Of a stretch of DNA of 64,000 nucleotides, positions 17,295 through 26,085 are shown piece by piece. The notes beneath the pieces are model-generated. The model made no database searches. It was not told where the DNA came from and worked only from the letters and a program-made list of their open reading frames with translations. Origin of the DNA: Dethiosulfatarculus sandiegensis (lineage in GTDB: Bacteria > Desulfobacterota > Desulfarculia > Desulfarculales > Desulfarculaceae); contig NZ_AZAC01000011.1 of NCBI RefSeq assembly GCF_000931935.2, positions 310,001 to 374,000 of the forward strand. The letters are read 5' to 3'. The translations under genes were made by a program, and so were the position numbers. The first letter of the stretch is position 1. Every line of letters begins with the position of its first letter.

Positions 17295-19253
17295 CTAAAA
17301 GCCAAACCTGAAATTCAGCATGAACATCTGCCCGACATAGATGGTGTCAGACCCCTTCAGGTCTTCATCAAAAAGGTTGTCGACTTCAAAACTTAAGCGA
17401 CCAACATTCTGGAAATCCTTCCATAGCTTGAGCCCAAAGGTGGTGAATTCTTCGGTCTCAGGAGAAGCGGCGGGAGTGAACATCATATTTTTCTGATCAC
17501 CGGTGTAGTTCATGGAAAAGGAACCACCCCAGAAGTAGGTAGAATTGTTATAGTCAATCCAAGCGTTTACGCTATGCTCCGGTGTGTCCGTCAGCCTTTG
17601 GTCGGTTTTTTTGTTAATCGCGTCGGTATAGGCATAGCTCAAATTAAGGTCCAGGCCCTTGATAACCGAATAACTGGCCGTGGCCTCCACCCCCTGAATC
17701 CTTGCCTCATCCAGGTTCATAAAGGTTGCCACCGGCAGGCCCAAATAGGTTTTTCCAGTAGCGCATCGGGCGATCATATCCTTCAAGTCGGAGTGATAAT
17801 AGGTGGCCGAGACCAGAAGACGCCGGTCAAAAAATCCCTGTTCCAAACCGACTTGATAGGTGACCGCCTTTTCGGGCTTCAAGTCCGGATTGGGGAAGAC
17901 CCAGTTTACATAGTGGTTCATAGGCTGGGAGGCGGTCTCCATGCCGGAGGGGGCTTTGAAGGACCAGCCCACAGAAGCCCTTAGGATTGTATCCGGGGTG
18001 AATTTATACATGGCGCTGAACTTGGGGTTGGTTTCATCGCCATACTCATCGTTATGGTCAAAGCGCACTCCGGGGACCAGGACCAGGTCGCCTTGTAAAA
18101 GACTCCACTCGTCCTGCAGATATGCACTGGTGGTGGCTGTCTCCTTATCCACCACCACATCCGTATCCAGGGATTCGTTGAGATAGTTAAAACCCAGGGT
18201 GATCCTGTGTTGGCTAAAATAAAGCCCCGTATATTTCAGCTCCACATCCTGATAACTTACATCCGCGCTTTGTTTGCCGTACCAGGGGTCCTTAAAGTCA
18301 GCATCAAGTTTATGATAATAGCCGTTCAAGGCCAAATTATGCAAAGGACTGATTTCATAATCGGCGGTCAACCAAACCCTGGGGGCATCTTCGGTCTTCT
18401 TGTCCCCCAGTTCGTCTTTTTTCTGCTCCCAGGCAGTAAGATCTCCGCCAAAGGCCAAATTCAGTTTGTCGGTTGCAGCCAGGTCCAGGCGGCCGTGGAT
18501 GTAATTACGAAGGACATCATAGATTGTGGGCTGGATGCCTTCGTTAACCTGATGACTTAGGGCCAAGACCCCTTTGAGTTTTCCCACAATGGGCCCGCTC
18601 ATCAAGGCATTGGCTTCATAGCGAATACGGTTGGTTTCCTGGGGTTTCACCCCCGTATAATCCATTCCCTTGACCTCATAGGAGCCGTAAGAGCCCCCGG
18701 CGGAAACTTTAAATTCGTCGGTCGCTTTCCTGGTGATGATATTCAAAACGCCAACAACCGCATCGGAACCGTAAAGCGCAGAACCAGGCCCCTTGACCAC
18801 CTCGATTCGTTCGACCATGGAAATAGGGACCACATTTACGTTATGGGAAAAACCGGCCGAGGCCATGCCGCCGCTGTGGTAACCGCCGAATACCCGTTGG
18901 CCATCCACCAGGATCAGCAGGTAATGCGATTCCACGTTCAGGCCGCGAACTGTATTTTTATAGCCCATGGCCCCTGCTAAATCCGACTGCTGAGAAAAAT
19001 TGAAACCCGGGATGTAGTTCAAAAGGGCGGAGATATTATCCGCATTGGAACGCTCAATATCTTCCCTGGTAATGAGCACTGTCTCCACAGGCACATCCTG
19101 CAGAGTGTGGGCCGTCTTAGTGGCGGTAACGACTATATCACCGGTTTTAGTTGCCGCCTTGGGGACTGCACCTGTATCCGCGTATCCCACGGCAGAGCTT
19201 GCGGCCAGAGCCAGGCCCAGGGCCAAAGTCAATATTTTCTTTTGGAGCAACAC
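17295..19253 (-). CDS. TonB-dependent outer-membrane receptor
   Basis: A 652-residue receptor. The start GTG 19253 is chosen because AGGAGG lies 6 bp upstream and a signal peptide follows (KKILTLALGLALAASSAVGYA); the open frame continues upstream but lacks a ribosome site. A TonB box-like segment (DIVVTATK), a plug with LLNYIPGF, VRGLNVES, ILVDGQRV and EVVKGPGSALYGSDAVVGVLNIIT, and a barrel ending in phenylalanine (FRFGF) are clear. It takes up a large ligand, probably a metal chelate, using TonB energy. It is second in the araC-receptor-ABC-ABC-MFS operon, with a tandem operator 61 bp upstream of its start. Confidence 0.85.
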   Translation of the reverse strand: MLLQKKILTLALGLALAASSAVGYADTGAVPKAATKTGDIVVTATKTAHTLQDVPVETVLITREDIERSNADNISALLNYIPGFNFSQQSDLAGAMGYKNTVRGLNVESHYLLILVDGQRVFGGYHSGGMASAGFSHNVNVVPISMVERIEVVKGPGSALYGSDAVVGVLNIITRKATDEFKVSAGGSYGSYEVKGMDYTGVKPQETNRIRYEANALMSGPIVGKLKGVLALSHQVNEGIQPTIYDVLRNYIHGRLDLAATDKLNLAFGGDLTAWEQKKDELGDKKTEDAPRVWLTADYEISPLHNLALNGYYHKLDADFKDPWYGKQSADVSYQDVELKYTGLYFSQHRITLGFNYLNESLDTDVVVDKETATTSAYLQDEWSLLQGDLVLVPGVRFDHNDEYGDETNPKFSAMYKFTPDTILRASVGWSFKAPSGMETASQPMNHYVNWVFPNPDLKPEKAVTYQVGLEQGFFDRRLLVSATYYHSDLKDMIARCATGKTYLGLPVATFMNLDEARIQGVEATASYSVIKGLDLNLSYAYTDAINKKTDQRLTDTPEHSVNAWIDYNNSTYFWGGSFSMNYTGDQKNMMFTPAASPETEEFTTFGLKLWKDFQNVGRLSFEVDNLFDEDLKGSDTIYVGQMFMLNFRFGF

Positions 19254-19313
19254 AATAATCCTCCTATGGGTTGATGAAACAGAGGATATTATGCTTTTGG
19301 CGTCTCGTTCCTG

Positions 19314-19352
19314 TTTGTCCTGAAAACTATTTTTTTTGTCCAGAAAATTATT
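19314..19352. promoter_or_regulatory. Tandem 21-bp-spaced AraC-type operator upstream of the receptor
   Basis: TTTGTCCTGAAAACTATT (19314-19331) and TTTGTCCAGAAAATTATT (19335-19352) agree at 16 of 18 positions and start exactly 21 bp apart, two helical turns. This is the arrangement bound by AraC-family siderophore regulators such as PchR and YbtA. It lies between the AraC gene and the receptor gene, on the face expected for activation of the receptor. Confidence 0.65.
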
Positions 19353-19528
19353 TATGGGCCTTAAGATATATTCCGGCAAAAGCGATCCAGCATTCGAATC
19401 AAGGCATTTCACCAGGATGTATAGGGAATTTGCAGTGATTATCTAAAGAGATGCAAAAAAGCGAATCCGTAATCTGATTGGATATCAATCTGGCCTGATC
19501 CAAATTCTTCCAAATAAAACCCGGCTCT

Positions 19529-20491
19529 TCAGCTTTTCTTGAGCAAAGAACCCGGAGTTACCCCGTATTGGGCGTAAAAGGCTCTGTGAAAGGAACTCAG
19601 GCTGGCATAACCTACTTCCCAGGCTGCTTCACAAGCGCTTTTCCGGCTGTTCAGCATAAGATCCCTGGCTTTTGCCAGACGCTCCCTGCGCAAAAAACCA
19701 AAAACCGTGGTGCCGAACCGCGCTTTAAATCCCCTGTTCAGGTTGGTGGCGCACAATCCTGATTGTCTGGCCAAATCCGGCAGACTGGGAGGAGAAGCCA
19801 ATTGCTCCCGCAAGATGCGGCTGGCCTTTTCAATACAATCCAGTTCAGAAAAACCAGACTTGCTTCCTTGCGAAGCCATAAGTTGAAACATGAGTTCATA
19901 TGCCTTGGAGATAAGAAAAAGCCGGTCAAGCTCGTCGCCGATCTCCCTCTTGCCCATAATCTGGCGCACAACCTCTTCCACCTTAGAGGTCAGGTCTCCC
20001 ATCAAGTTAAAGGGTTGAACCCGCCTATCTCCAATGACTGGCGAAAGAGAAGAAATATCCGCAAAAGGAAGAAATGAATGCAAAAGTGGCGCTGACACCA
20101 AAAATACAACAACGCATATCGGCTTGCCGCTGAAATACTCGATTATGCCGCAGGCGCTTTGGGCATAAGATACCCAGGTGAAACCCGGCTGTCCCCCGAA
20201 GTGAAGCTTTCCACCGCTGGGAAGGTAGGAAAAGCCTTGAACATCACCTGTAAGCAGGCAGCCAAATTCCAGAAAGGCATATTGCCTTTGAAACTTAAAG
20301 GCCACATCCCTTGCAGTGCGACGCTGCATGCAAACCAGTTCCAGCCCTGAATTCAGGTACAAGGACCGCTCTATGCATTCGTCTCCAAGCAAACGTTGCC
20401 TGCTGTTGGAGATAAGGCTTCCACGATCGCAAAGCCTCTGGCTTTCTAAAATACCTGGCTTTTCATCTTTCATAACAGCCGGGGTCGCCAT
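19529..20491 (-). CDS. AraC-family regulator, PchR/YbtA-like
   Basis: A 320-residue protein. The C-terminal third has two helix-turn-helix motifs (PDLARQSGLCATNLNRGF and CEAAWEVGYASLSSFHRAF), ending YGVTPGSLL, the AraC signature. The N-terminal 200 residues form a ligand-binding region without the arabinose-type cupin motif, as in PchR and YbtA, which sense the ferric siderophore and activate its receptor gene. It is encoded just upstream of the receptor on the same strand, with the 21-bp tandem operator between them. It should control the receptor-transporter genes. Confidence 0.8.
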   Translation of the reverse strand: MATPAVMKDEKPGILESQRLCDRGSLISNSRQRLLGDECIERSLYLNSGLELVCMQRRTARDVAFKFQRQYAFLEFGCLLTGDVQGFSYLPSGGKLHFGGQPGFTWVSYAQSACGIIEYFSGKPICVVVFLVSAPLLHSFLPFADISSLSPVIGDRRVQPFNLMGDLTSKVEEVVRQIMGKREIGDELDRLFLISKAYELMFQLMASQGSKSGFSELDCIEKASRILREQLASPPSLPDLARQSGLCATNLNRGFKARFGTTVFGFLRRERLAKARDLMLNSRKSACEAAWEVGYASLSSFHRAFYAQYGVTPGSLLKKS

Positions 20492-20755
20492 GGTTCCTCA
20501 CAGAACAGCCAGTTAAGTTAAATCCTGAAAGGCTTCAACTTTTTTGCGTCCAGTAAGTAGTTGACAATTGAAAGAGAAACACATTTTAACATATCCGGAA
20601 AAGATTTACCGACTCATTGTTAGTAATTGTTAAACTATATAAATACATAAAAATAAATTAGGCGCAACTACAAAAAACTTCTACTTAGCCTTCCGCCAAA
20701 GCTATAGCGTGGCAATCATGATTTAAACTTAAGAAGGTGAAACAGAATAATGTGG
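20492..20755. other. AT-rich spacer upstream of the AraC gene
   Basis: No gene is visible. The stretch 20560-20670 is AT-rich and is the probable promoter zone for the AraC gene on the minus strand, but no -35/-10 pair is convincing. Confidence 0.4.
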
Positions 20756-20929
20756 CTAGATTTCGCCCGGGTTTTCCTCCGGGCGGATTTCTTTACTCAG
20801 ATCCAGAAATGTCTGGGCCAAGACTGCCATGCCGCATATAAGGGCATTGTCGTCGTAGTCAAAGTGATTATTATGGGGTTTTATCCTCACGGGGTCACGT
20901 CCAGGCGGATAAAGCAGCCCTGGGGAACC
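20756..20929 (-). pseudogene. C-terminal remnant of an M20-family amidohydrolase
   Basis: Read on the minus strand, 57 sense codons end at TAG 20758-20756 and give a coherent family tail: RIKPHNNHFDYDDN, then ALICGMAVLAQTFLDL. This matches the usual end of M20 amidohydrolases (His-rich turn, F-D-D, then a helix), and resembles the end of the intact enzyme at 43146-44321. A TAA stands directly before the readable part and nothing upstream belongs to the family, so the rest of the gene is gone. It lies just beyond the end of the peptide-transporter operon and may be what is left of its former last gene. Confidence 0.6.
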
Positions 20930-21105
20930 TTATATTGCCAGGTTACACATAAACCATACTTTATTTACAGTTATTCCAAATTTATTTAAAAGAAGAGGTG
21001 GCAGGATAAACAAAAAAACAAGGCATTATTTCGTCGTAAATATATTTAATAAAATCAAAGAGTTATCTCTACAAACGAATCGGAACCGCCTGAAAGCAAA
21101 GAGAA

Positions 21106-21133
21106 ACCGGGTCTGATATTCCCAGGACCCGGT
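21106..21133 (-). terminator. Candidate intrinsic terminator of the peptide-transporter operon
   Basis: ACCGGGTC and GACCCGGT form an 8-bp perfect stem with a 12-nt loop. On the minus strand TTTCTCTTT follows, a loose T-rich tract. It sits 150 bp after the stop at 21283. Confidence 0.5.
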
Positions 21134-21282
21134 CAAGCTGAAAGCCAAAGATCTGTGTTTTTTCGCTAACCAGCTTTAATTATTAACCTTACACAATCCA
21201 ATTCAAGTCAAACATGATACAAAAAACTTCTTTATCAGGCCAGTCGGAGATCCTTGGACCATTTGCTCCAAAAGGTCCGCAA

Positions 21283-22515
21283 CTAGCCTCCCATCAGATC
21301 CTTGCAAACAGCCCCGTTTTTGAGCACCATCAACACCTGACTAAATCCCTCTTCAAACACCGAGATATCCTGCAAGGGATTTTTGGCCACAACGATCAGG
21401 TCGGCCAATTTGCCGGACTCCACGGTGCCTATCCTGTCCTGCCATCCGATTATCTCGGCATTGATCCTTGTGGCCGAAACAATGGCCTCCATGGGGGTCA
21501 TCACTTGAGCCTTGATCGAAAGCTCCCTGCCCTTGCATTCCTGACCGGGCCCCACAATATCAGTGCCCGACCCGATCTTAACCCCAGCCTTGTAGGCCAT
21601 CTCCAAGGCCTTGAGCCCCTGGTCGCCGACTTCGGCCAGTTTGGCCAGGGATTTCTCATCCCACTTGATAATGTCTCCTTTGGCAGCCATCTCATAGACC
21701 GTAAGGGTGGGGACATAACAGGTTTGCCTTTCGGCCATCAGCTCCACGGTTTCCTGATCCAAAAGGTTGCCGTGTTCTATGGTGTGCACGCCTGCGGCCA
21801 CACATCTTCTGACTGCCTCGGGACAATAGGCGTGGGCCATTACATAGCTTTCCAGGGCTTTCGACTCTTGCACCGCGGCCGCGAGTTCCTCTATGGTGAA
21901 CTTGACCGAGCCGGGTTTGGTGCGGTCATAAGGTGACTGGCTCAACACCTCGCCGTCGGCAAAAACCTTTATCTGATCAGCGCCCCTGCCCAGGGTGCGG
22001 CGGGTGGCGGCCCGCACCTGATCCGGGCCGTCACAGACCTCGGGCCTCACCCCCAGGCTGTTGCGAGGCGGAGCCTGGCCCTCGGGATATCCCACCGAGG
22101 TGGTCAAAGGCGATACGCTCAAAAAAAGTCGGGGGCCGTTTATAAACCCCTGATCAACGGCAGCCTTGAAACCGATATCCAGGCCCGCTGCATCCCGCAG
22201 GGAAGTGAACCCCAAGGCCAGATCCTTTTCCAGGGTGCGGGTGACCTTGTGCACAAACACAGCAGGCGGCAAGGTCGCGGTCTGAGTGAGGGAGGCCTCC
22301 ACATTGCCGGGATGCACATGCAGATCTATCAAACCCGGCATCAGGGTCTTGCCTGCCAGGTCTATGACCTTTCCCCGGCCGGGCCCCTTGGCCTCACTCC
22401 CCCAACTGACCTCCTTGATTTCGGCCTCCTCTATCACCACTTTGGCGTCGGGCTTGGGCTCCCCGCCCAGGCCGTCAATCAAAAAAGCATTGATAAAGGT
22501 TATGATGCCAGACAT
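21283..22515 (-). CDS. Metal-dependent amidohydrolase (prolidase/imidazolonepropionase-like)
   Basis: A 410-residue amidohydrolase-superfamily enzyme of the Xaa-Pro dipeptidase / aryldialkylphosphatase-like subgroup. It has HxH at residues 66-68 (GLIDLHVH), a lysine in DQIKVFADG that is probably the carboxylated bridge, then MAHAYC, TIEHGN and GSGTDI for the remaining metal ligands. No signal peptide, so cytoplasmic. An AAGGGG ribosome site precedes ATG 22515. It is the last gene of the ABC transporter operon, which suggests that it hydrolyses the imported peptide or amide. Known relatives cleave C-terminal Arg/Lys/Pro dipeptides or N-acyl amino acids; the substrate here is open. Confidence 0.75.
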   Translation of the reverse strand: MSGIITFINAFLIDGLGGEPKPDAKVVIEEAEIKEVSWGSEAKGPGRGKVIDLAGKTLMPGLIDLHVHPGNVEASLTQTATLPPAVFVHKVTRTLEKDLALGFTSLRDAAGLDIGFKAAVDQGFINGPRLFLSVSPLTTSVGYPEGQAPPRNSLGVRPEVCDGPDQVRAATRRTLGRGADQIKVFADGEVLSQSPYDRTKPGSVKFTIEELAAAVQESKALESYVMAHAYCPEAVRRCVAAGVHTIEHGNLLDQETVELMAERQTCYVPTLTVYEMAAKGDIIKWDEKSLAKLAEVGDQGLKALEMAYKAGVKIGSGTDIVGPGQECKGRELSIKAQVMTPMEAIVSATRINAEIIGWQDRIGTVESGKLADLIVVAKNPLQDISVFEEGFSQVLMVLKNGAVCKDLMGG

Positions 22516-22590
22516 CTCAATCCCCTTGTCATGCGGGCGGCCTCAGGTTTGAGCAGCCAGTATGAGGCTTTTCCCGCCCATAATCCCCTA

Positions 22591-23478
22591 TCAGCTCCTA
22601 CGCTGAATGCGGGGGTTCATCTCTTCCCTGAGCCAATCGGCAAACAGGTTGATTCCGATCACCAAGAGCACCAGAGCGCTGCCCGGAAAAAGGACCATCC
22701 ACCACATTCCGGCATAGACATAATTCTTGCCTATGGCGATCATCATGCCCAAAGAGGGCTCGGTGAGCGGTACGCCAACCCCTAGGAAGCTCAAGGTGGC
22801 CTCCAGCATGATAGCCACGGCCAAGTCCACGGCCACAATAACGAAAATCGGTGGAATGGCGTTCGGCAAAACATGCTTCAGCAATATACGGAAATCCTTG
22901 GCCCCTGTGGACTTGGAGGCCATTACATAGGCCTCCTGCTTGACCTCCAGCACGCTTCCCCGCATGGTGCGGGCATAGCGCACCCAGTCCACCACGCAGA
23001 TGGCTATGATCACTATCAATATGTTGCGCTGGGAAAACAACCCCAGCATCAGCATGGCCATCAGGGTGGTGGAAAAGGCAAACAAGGTGTCTGCCAGGCG
23101 CATGGTTATGGAGTCCACAAATTTGCCGTAATAACCTGCCAACAGCCCCATCAGCACCCCGAAGGTGCCTGCAAATAAGACCACCCCGAACCCGACAATC
23201 AGTGAGGTCCGACAGCCATACAAGATAGTGCTGAAGATGCCCCTGCCTTGGTCGTCGGTGCCGAGCCAATAGGGAGCCACTCCACCCTCCATCCAGATCG
23301 GCGGGGTGAGAAAATGCTCCAGGCTGACCTTTTCCAGGTCATAGGGGTTTTGGGGCGCTATCCAGGGAGCCAACACGGCGGCTACAATAAAGACCAACAG
23401 GATAAAGCTGCCCAAAAGGGCGGACGGATCCCTAAGGTAACTGTTAAGCATCCGGTTGGAGGTCCAACGCTTAGTCAT
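22591..23478 (-). CDS. Peptide-type ABC transporter permease, DppC/OppC family
   Basis: A 295-residue inner-membrane protein with about six helices. The ABC-coupling EAA loop is EAYVMASKSTGAKDFRILLK followed by HVLPN. It forms the channel with the permease encoded just upstream; the two genes overlap by 8 nt (ATGACTAA). Part of a five-component uptake system (ATPases at 26086-28083, binding protein at 24495-26033). Confidence 0.85.
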   Translation of the reverse strand: MTKRWTSNRMLNSYLRDPSALLGSFILLVFIVAAVLAPWIAPQNPYDLEKVSLEHFLTPPIWMEGGVAPYWLGTDDQGRGIFSTILYGCRTSLIVGFGVVLFAGTFGVLMGLLAGYYGKFVDSITMRLADTLFAFSTTLMAMLMLGLFSQRNILIVIIAICVVDWVRYARTMRGSVLEVKQEAYVMASKSTGAKDFRILLKHVLPNAIPPIFVIVAVDLAVAIMLEATLSFLGVGVPLTEPSLGMMIAIGKNYVYAGMWWMVLFPGSALVLLVIGINLFADWLREEMNPRIQRRS

Positions 23479-24436
23479 AGCGTATCCTCGGGTTCAAAAA
23501 GGCGTAGAGAATATCAATTATGATATTAAATGTGAGAATGATCACAGCCGCCAGCATGATGTAAGTCACGATTACCGGGTTGTCTGACTCGTAGATGGAG
23601 GTCAGAAGCAGGTTTCCCATGCCGGGCCACTGAAAGATCGTCTCGGTCACTGTGGCGTAGGCGATCAGTTCGCCGAACTGAAGCCCTGTGATGGTAATCA
23701 CCGGTATCAGCACATTGCGCAAGGCGTGCTTGTAAATCACCCGATTGGGGCTGAGCCCCTTGGCCCAGGCTGTTTTGATATAGTCCTGGGTGAGGACCTC
23801 GCGCATGCCGGCCCGGGTGAGCCTGACAAGTACGGCCAGCTGGTACAGGCCCAGGGTCAGGGCGGGCAAAATCAAATGGCTTATACCGCTTGTGGTGAGA
23901 AAACCAGTGCGCCAGATTCCTATTTGAACCGTATCCCCCCGGCCATAAGGCGGCAGCCAGCCCAGGGATACGGAAAAAACCATGATCAGTAATATACCTA
24001 TCAAAAACGTGGGAATAGAAATTCCACCTAAGGAACCGGTCATCACCAGGCGACTGGACCAGGAGTAGGGCTTTAAAGCCACTATCACCCCCAATCCCAC
24101 CCCCAAAGTGAAGGCGATGAACATGGCCGTGGCCGCCAGCTCAAAGGTGGCGGGCAGGCGCTCTGTGATCAGGCCCAGGGCAGGCACCCTGGCCACATAA
24201 GATTTGCCAAAATTCCCTTGCAGGGCATTGGTCAGAAAACTGAAATACTGCACGTGGAGCGGTCGGTCCAATCCAAAGGCCTTGCGCACTTCATCCCTTT
24301 GCTTTTCCGTGGCATAGCGGCCTGCCAGGGTGATCACCGGATCACCGGAAAAGCGGAAGATGGCAAAGCAAATCAGGGAAACCGCAAGCAATACCAATAT
24401 TCCCTGAAGGATTCTGCGGGCTACATAAGTGTACAT
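23471..24436 (-). CDS. Peptide-type ABC transporter permease, DppB/OppB family
   Basis: A 321-residue permease beginning MYTYVARRILQGILVL, the standard OppB/DppB start. The EAA loop reads DYIKTAWAKGLSPNRV followed by KHALRN. A GGAGGG ribosome site stands just before ATG 24436, on the downstream side of an intercistronic hairpin. It pairs with the overlapping permease gene to form the transmembrane channel. Confidence 0.87.
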   Translation of the reverse strand: MYTYVARRILQGILVLLAVSLICFAIFRFSGDPVITLAGRYATEKQRDEVRKAFGLDRPLHVQYFSFLTNALQGNFGKSYVARVPALGLITERLPATFELAATAMFIAFTLGVGLGVIVALKPYSWSSRLVMTGSLGGISIPTFLIGILLIMVFSVSLGWLPPYGRGDTVQIGIWRTGFLTTSGISHLILPALTLGLYQLAVLVRLTRAGMREVLTQDYIKTAWAKGLSPNRVIYKHALRNVLIPVITITGLQFGELIAYATVTETIFQWPGMGNLLLTSIYESDNPVIVTYIMLAAVIILTFNIIIDILYAFLNPRIRYD

Positions 24437-24446
24437 GCACCCTCCG

Positions 24447-24475
24447 GGGCGGAACCCTTTTTAAGGGCTCCGCCC
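24447..24475 (-). repeat. Intercistronic hairpin after the binding-protein gene
   Basis: GGGCGGA-A-CCCTT and AAGGG-C-TCCGCCC form a 12-bp stem with one mismatch and a 3-nt loop. It lies between the binding-protein stop and the next permease. Such hairpins protect the upstream message and lower downstream expression, giving more binding protein than permease. Confidence 0.55.
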
Positions 24476-24494
24476 TAAAAGGGGTGATAGATTA

Positions 24495-26033
24495 TTATTT
24501 TTTCTTAATTTCCTTGTAGATCAGCCAACGGTCGGGTCTGGGGTCGAATTTAATCCCCTTGCCCTCCTGCATGGCATAAAGATCCACCTGGTAGTGCAGG
24601 GGAATCCAGGCAATGGCGTCTTCCATGGCCAGGCGGTTGACTTCCTGCAAGGCCTTTTTGCGCTCAGCCGGATCCACGATATCCGCAGTGGAATCCAGAA
24701 GCTTGTCCAGTTTGGCATCGCTGAACCGGGTGCCGTTCCAGGCGCCCACGCCCTTTTCCTTGTCATAGGAGCGGATCAGCTTGAAGAAGGTGCGACCCAT
24801 GTCAAAGGTGCCGTCAAACCAGCCAATCAGATAGAATTTATGTTTCCCGTTGGTGACTTCGGGGAAAAAGATGCTCTTGGGCTTGACATCCAGTTTGGCC
24901 TTGATCCCCACCTTGGCCAGGTATTTCACCACGGCCTCGGCGATCTGAGCGTCCTGAACATAGCGGTCGTTGGGACCGGCCAGGGTGATCTCAAATCCCT
25001 TTTCATAACCGGCTTCTTTTAACAGGGCCTTAGCCTTGGCCGGGTCATAGGCCATGCGCTTCAACTTGGGGTTGTAGCCGATCGTCGGGGGATCGGGCAC
25101 CTGGGCCGCCGGCGAAGCGTGACCGCGCATTATCTTATTGATGATCTCGTCTTCGTTAATCGCCAGGTACATGGCCTTGCGCACCCTCACGTCTGCGGTG
25201 GGGCTGCCGGGCTCATTACCCAGGGCCAGGAAGATGCAGCGGCGAGCGGCTTTTTTGATGACCTTCAACTTGGGATTTTCAATCAGCTTGTCATAAAGCT
25301 GCACCGGAACACCGGAGACAATATCCACCTGGCCGGAAGCCAGGGCTGCAAAACGGGTGGAGGATTCCTTGATGGGCCTAAGTTCCACATGCTTGATGGC
25401 CGGAGCGCCTTCCCAGTAGTTCTCATTGGCCTCAAACTTCACATAAGAGCCCTTGACCCATTCCACCATTTTGTAAGCGCCGGTGCCGATGGGCTTGAGC
25501 CCCACTTCACCTTCGTCCCTGCTTTCGGTGGATTCCTTATCCATGACATGGATCTGGTGCATATTGTTGGCAAACCAGGGAATGGGTTCTTTGGTCTTGA
25601 ATATGACTGTATAGTCGTCGGGAGTCTCGATGGTGGCGATGCTTTTGCCGGTGTTGATCCACTCACTCACCTTGGGATCGCTCAAACGCTCAAAGGTGAA
25701 TTTCACGTCCGCTGCGGTGAAGTCGTTTCCATTATGGAACTTAACACCTTTTCTGAGATAGAACTTCCAGGTCAAAAGATCCGGATGCTCAAATTTGGTG
25801 GCCAGGGCCGGTTCCAGCTTGCCGGTGGCCCCCACCCTTTGCAAAAGGCCGTCAAAGATGTTGCTCATAATGCCGATATTGGAGTCGGCATTGGAGCCAT
25901 GGGGGTTCATGGTGCGAGGCGGGGTATCCACTCCCAACACCAGTTTATCCGCCGCCTGGGCCATGGCACCGCTTGCCAAAAGCGCCACTGCTACGAAGAT
26001 CGCGGCGAAAAGGTTAATATTTTTCTTTCCCAT
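24495..26033 (-). CDS. Periplasmic solute-binding protein of a peptide-type ABC transporter
   Basis: A 512-residue SBP_bac_5 (cluster C) binding protein. A signal peptide (residues 1-28, NINLFAAIFVAVALLASGAMAQA) has no lipobox cysteine, so it is free in the periplasm. The start DKLVLGVDTPPRTMNPHGS and the family motif FTAADVKFTFERL are typical of DppA/OppA/GsiB. It captures the ligand for the two permeases. The ligand may be a dipeptide, glutathione-like or other peptide-sized compound; the coupled amidohydrolase favours an amide. Confidence 0.85.
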   Translation of the reverse strand: MGKKNINLFAAIFVAVALLASGAMAQAADKLVLGVDTPPRTMNPHGSNADSNIGIMSNIFDGLLQRVGATGKLEPALATKFEHPDLLTWKFYLRKGVKFHNGNDFTAADVKFTFERLSDPKVSEWINTGKSIATIETPDDYTVIFKTKEPIPWFANNMHQIHVMDKESTESRDEGEVGLKPIGTGAYKMVEWVKGSYVKFEANENYWEGAPAIKHVELRPIKESSTRFAALASGQVDIVSGVPVQLYDKLIENPKLKVIKKAARRCIFLALGNEPGSPTADVRVRKAMYLAINEDEIINKIMRGHASPAAQVPDPPTIGYNPKLKRMAYDPAKAKALLKEAGYEKGFEITLAGPNDRYVQDAQIAEAVVKYLAKVGIKAKLDVKPKSIFFPEVTNGKHKFYLIGWFDGTFDMGRTFFKLIRSYDKEKGVGAWNGTRFSDAKLDKLLDSTADIVDPAERKKALQEVNRLAMEDAIAWIPLHYQVDLYAMQEGKGIKFDPRPDRWLIYKEIKKK

Positions 26034-26085
26034 AATTTTTTCCTCCCGTGCTTTGTATTTCTGTCTGTAATGCTTTTTTATTGAC

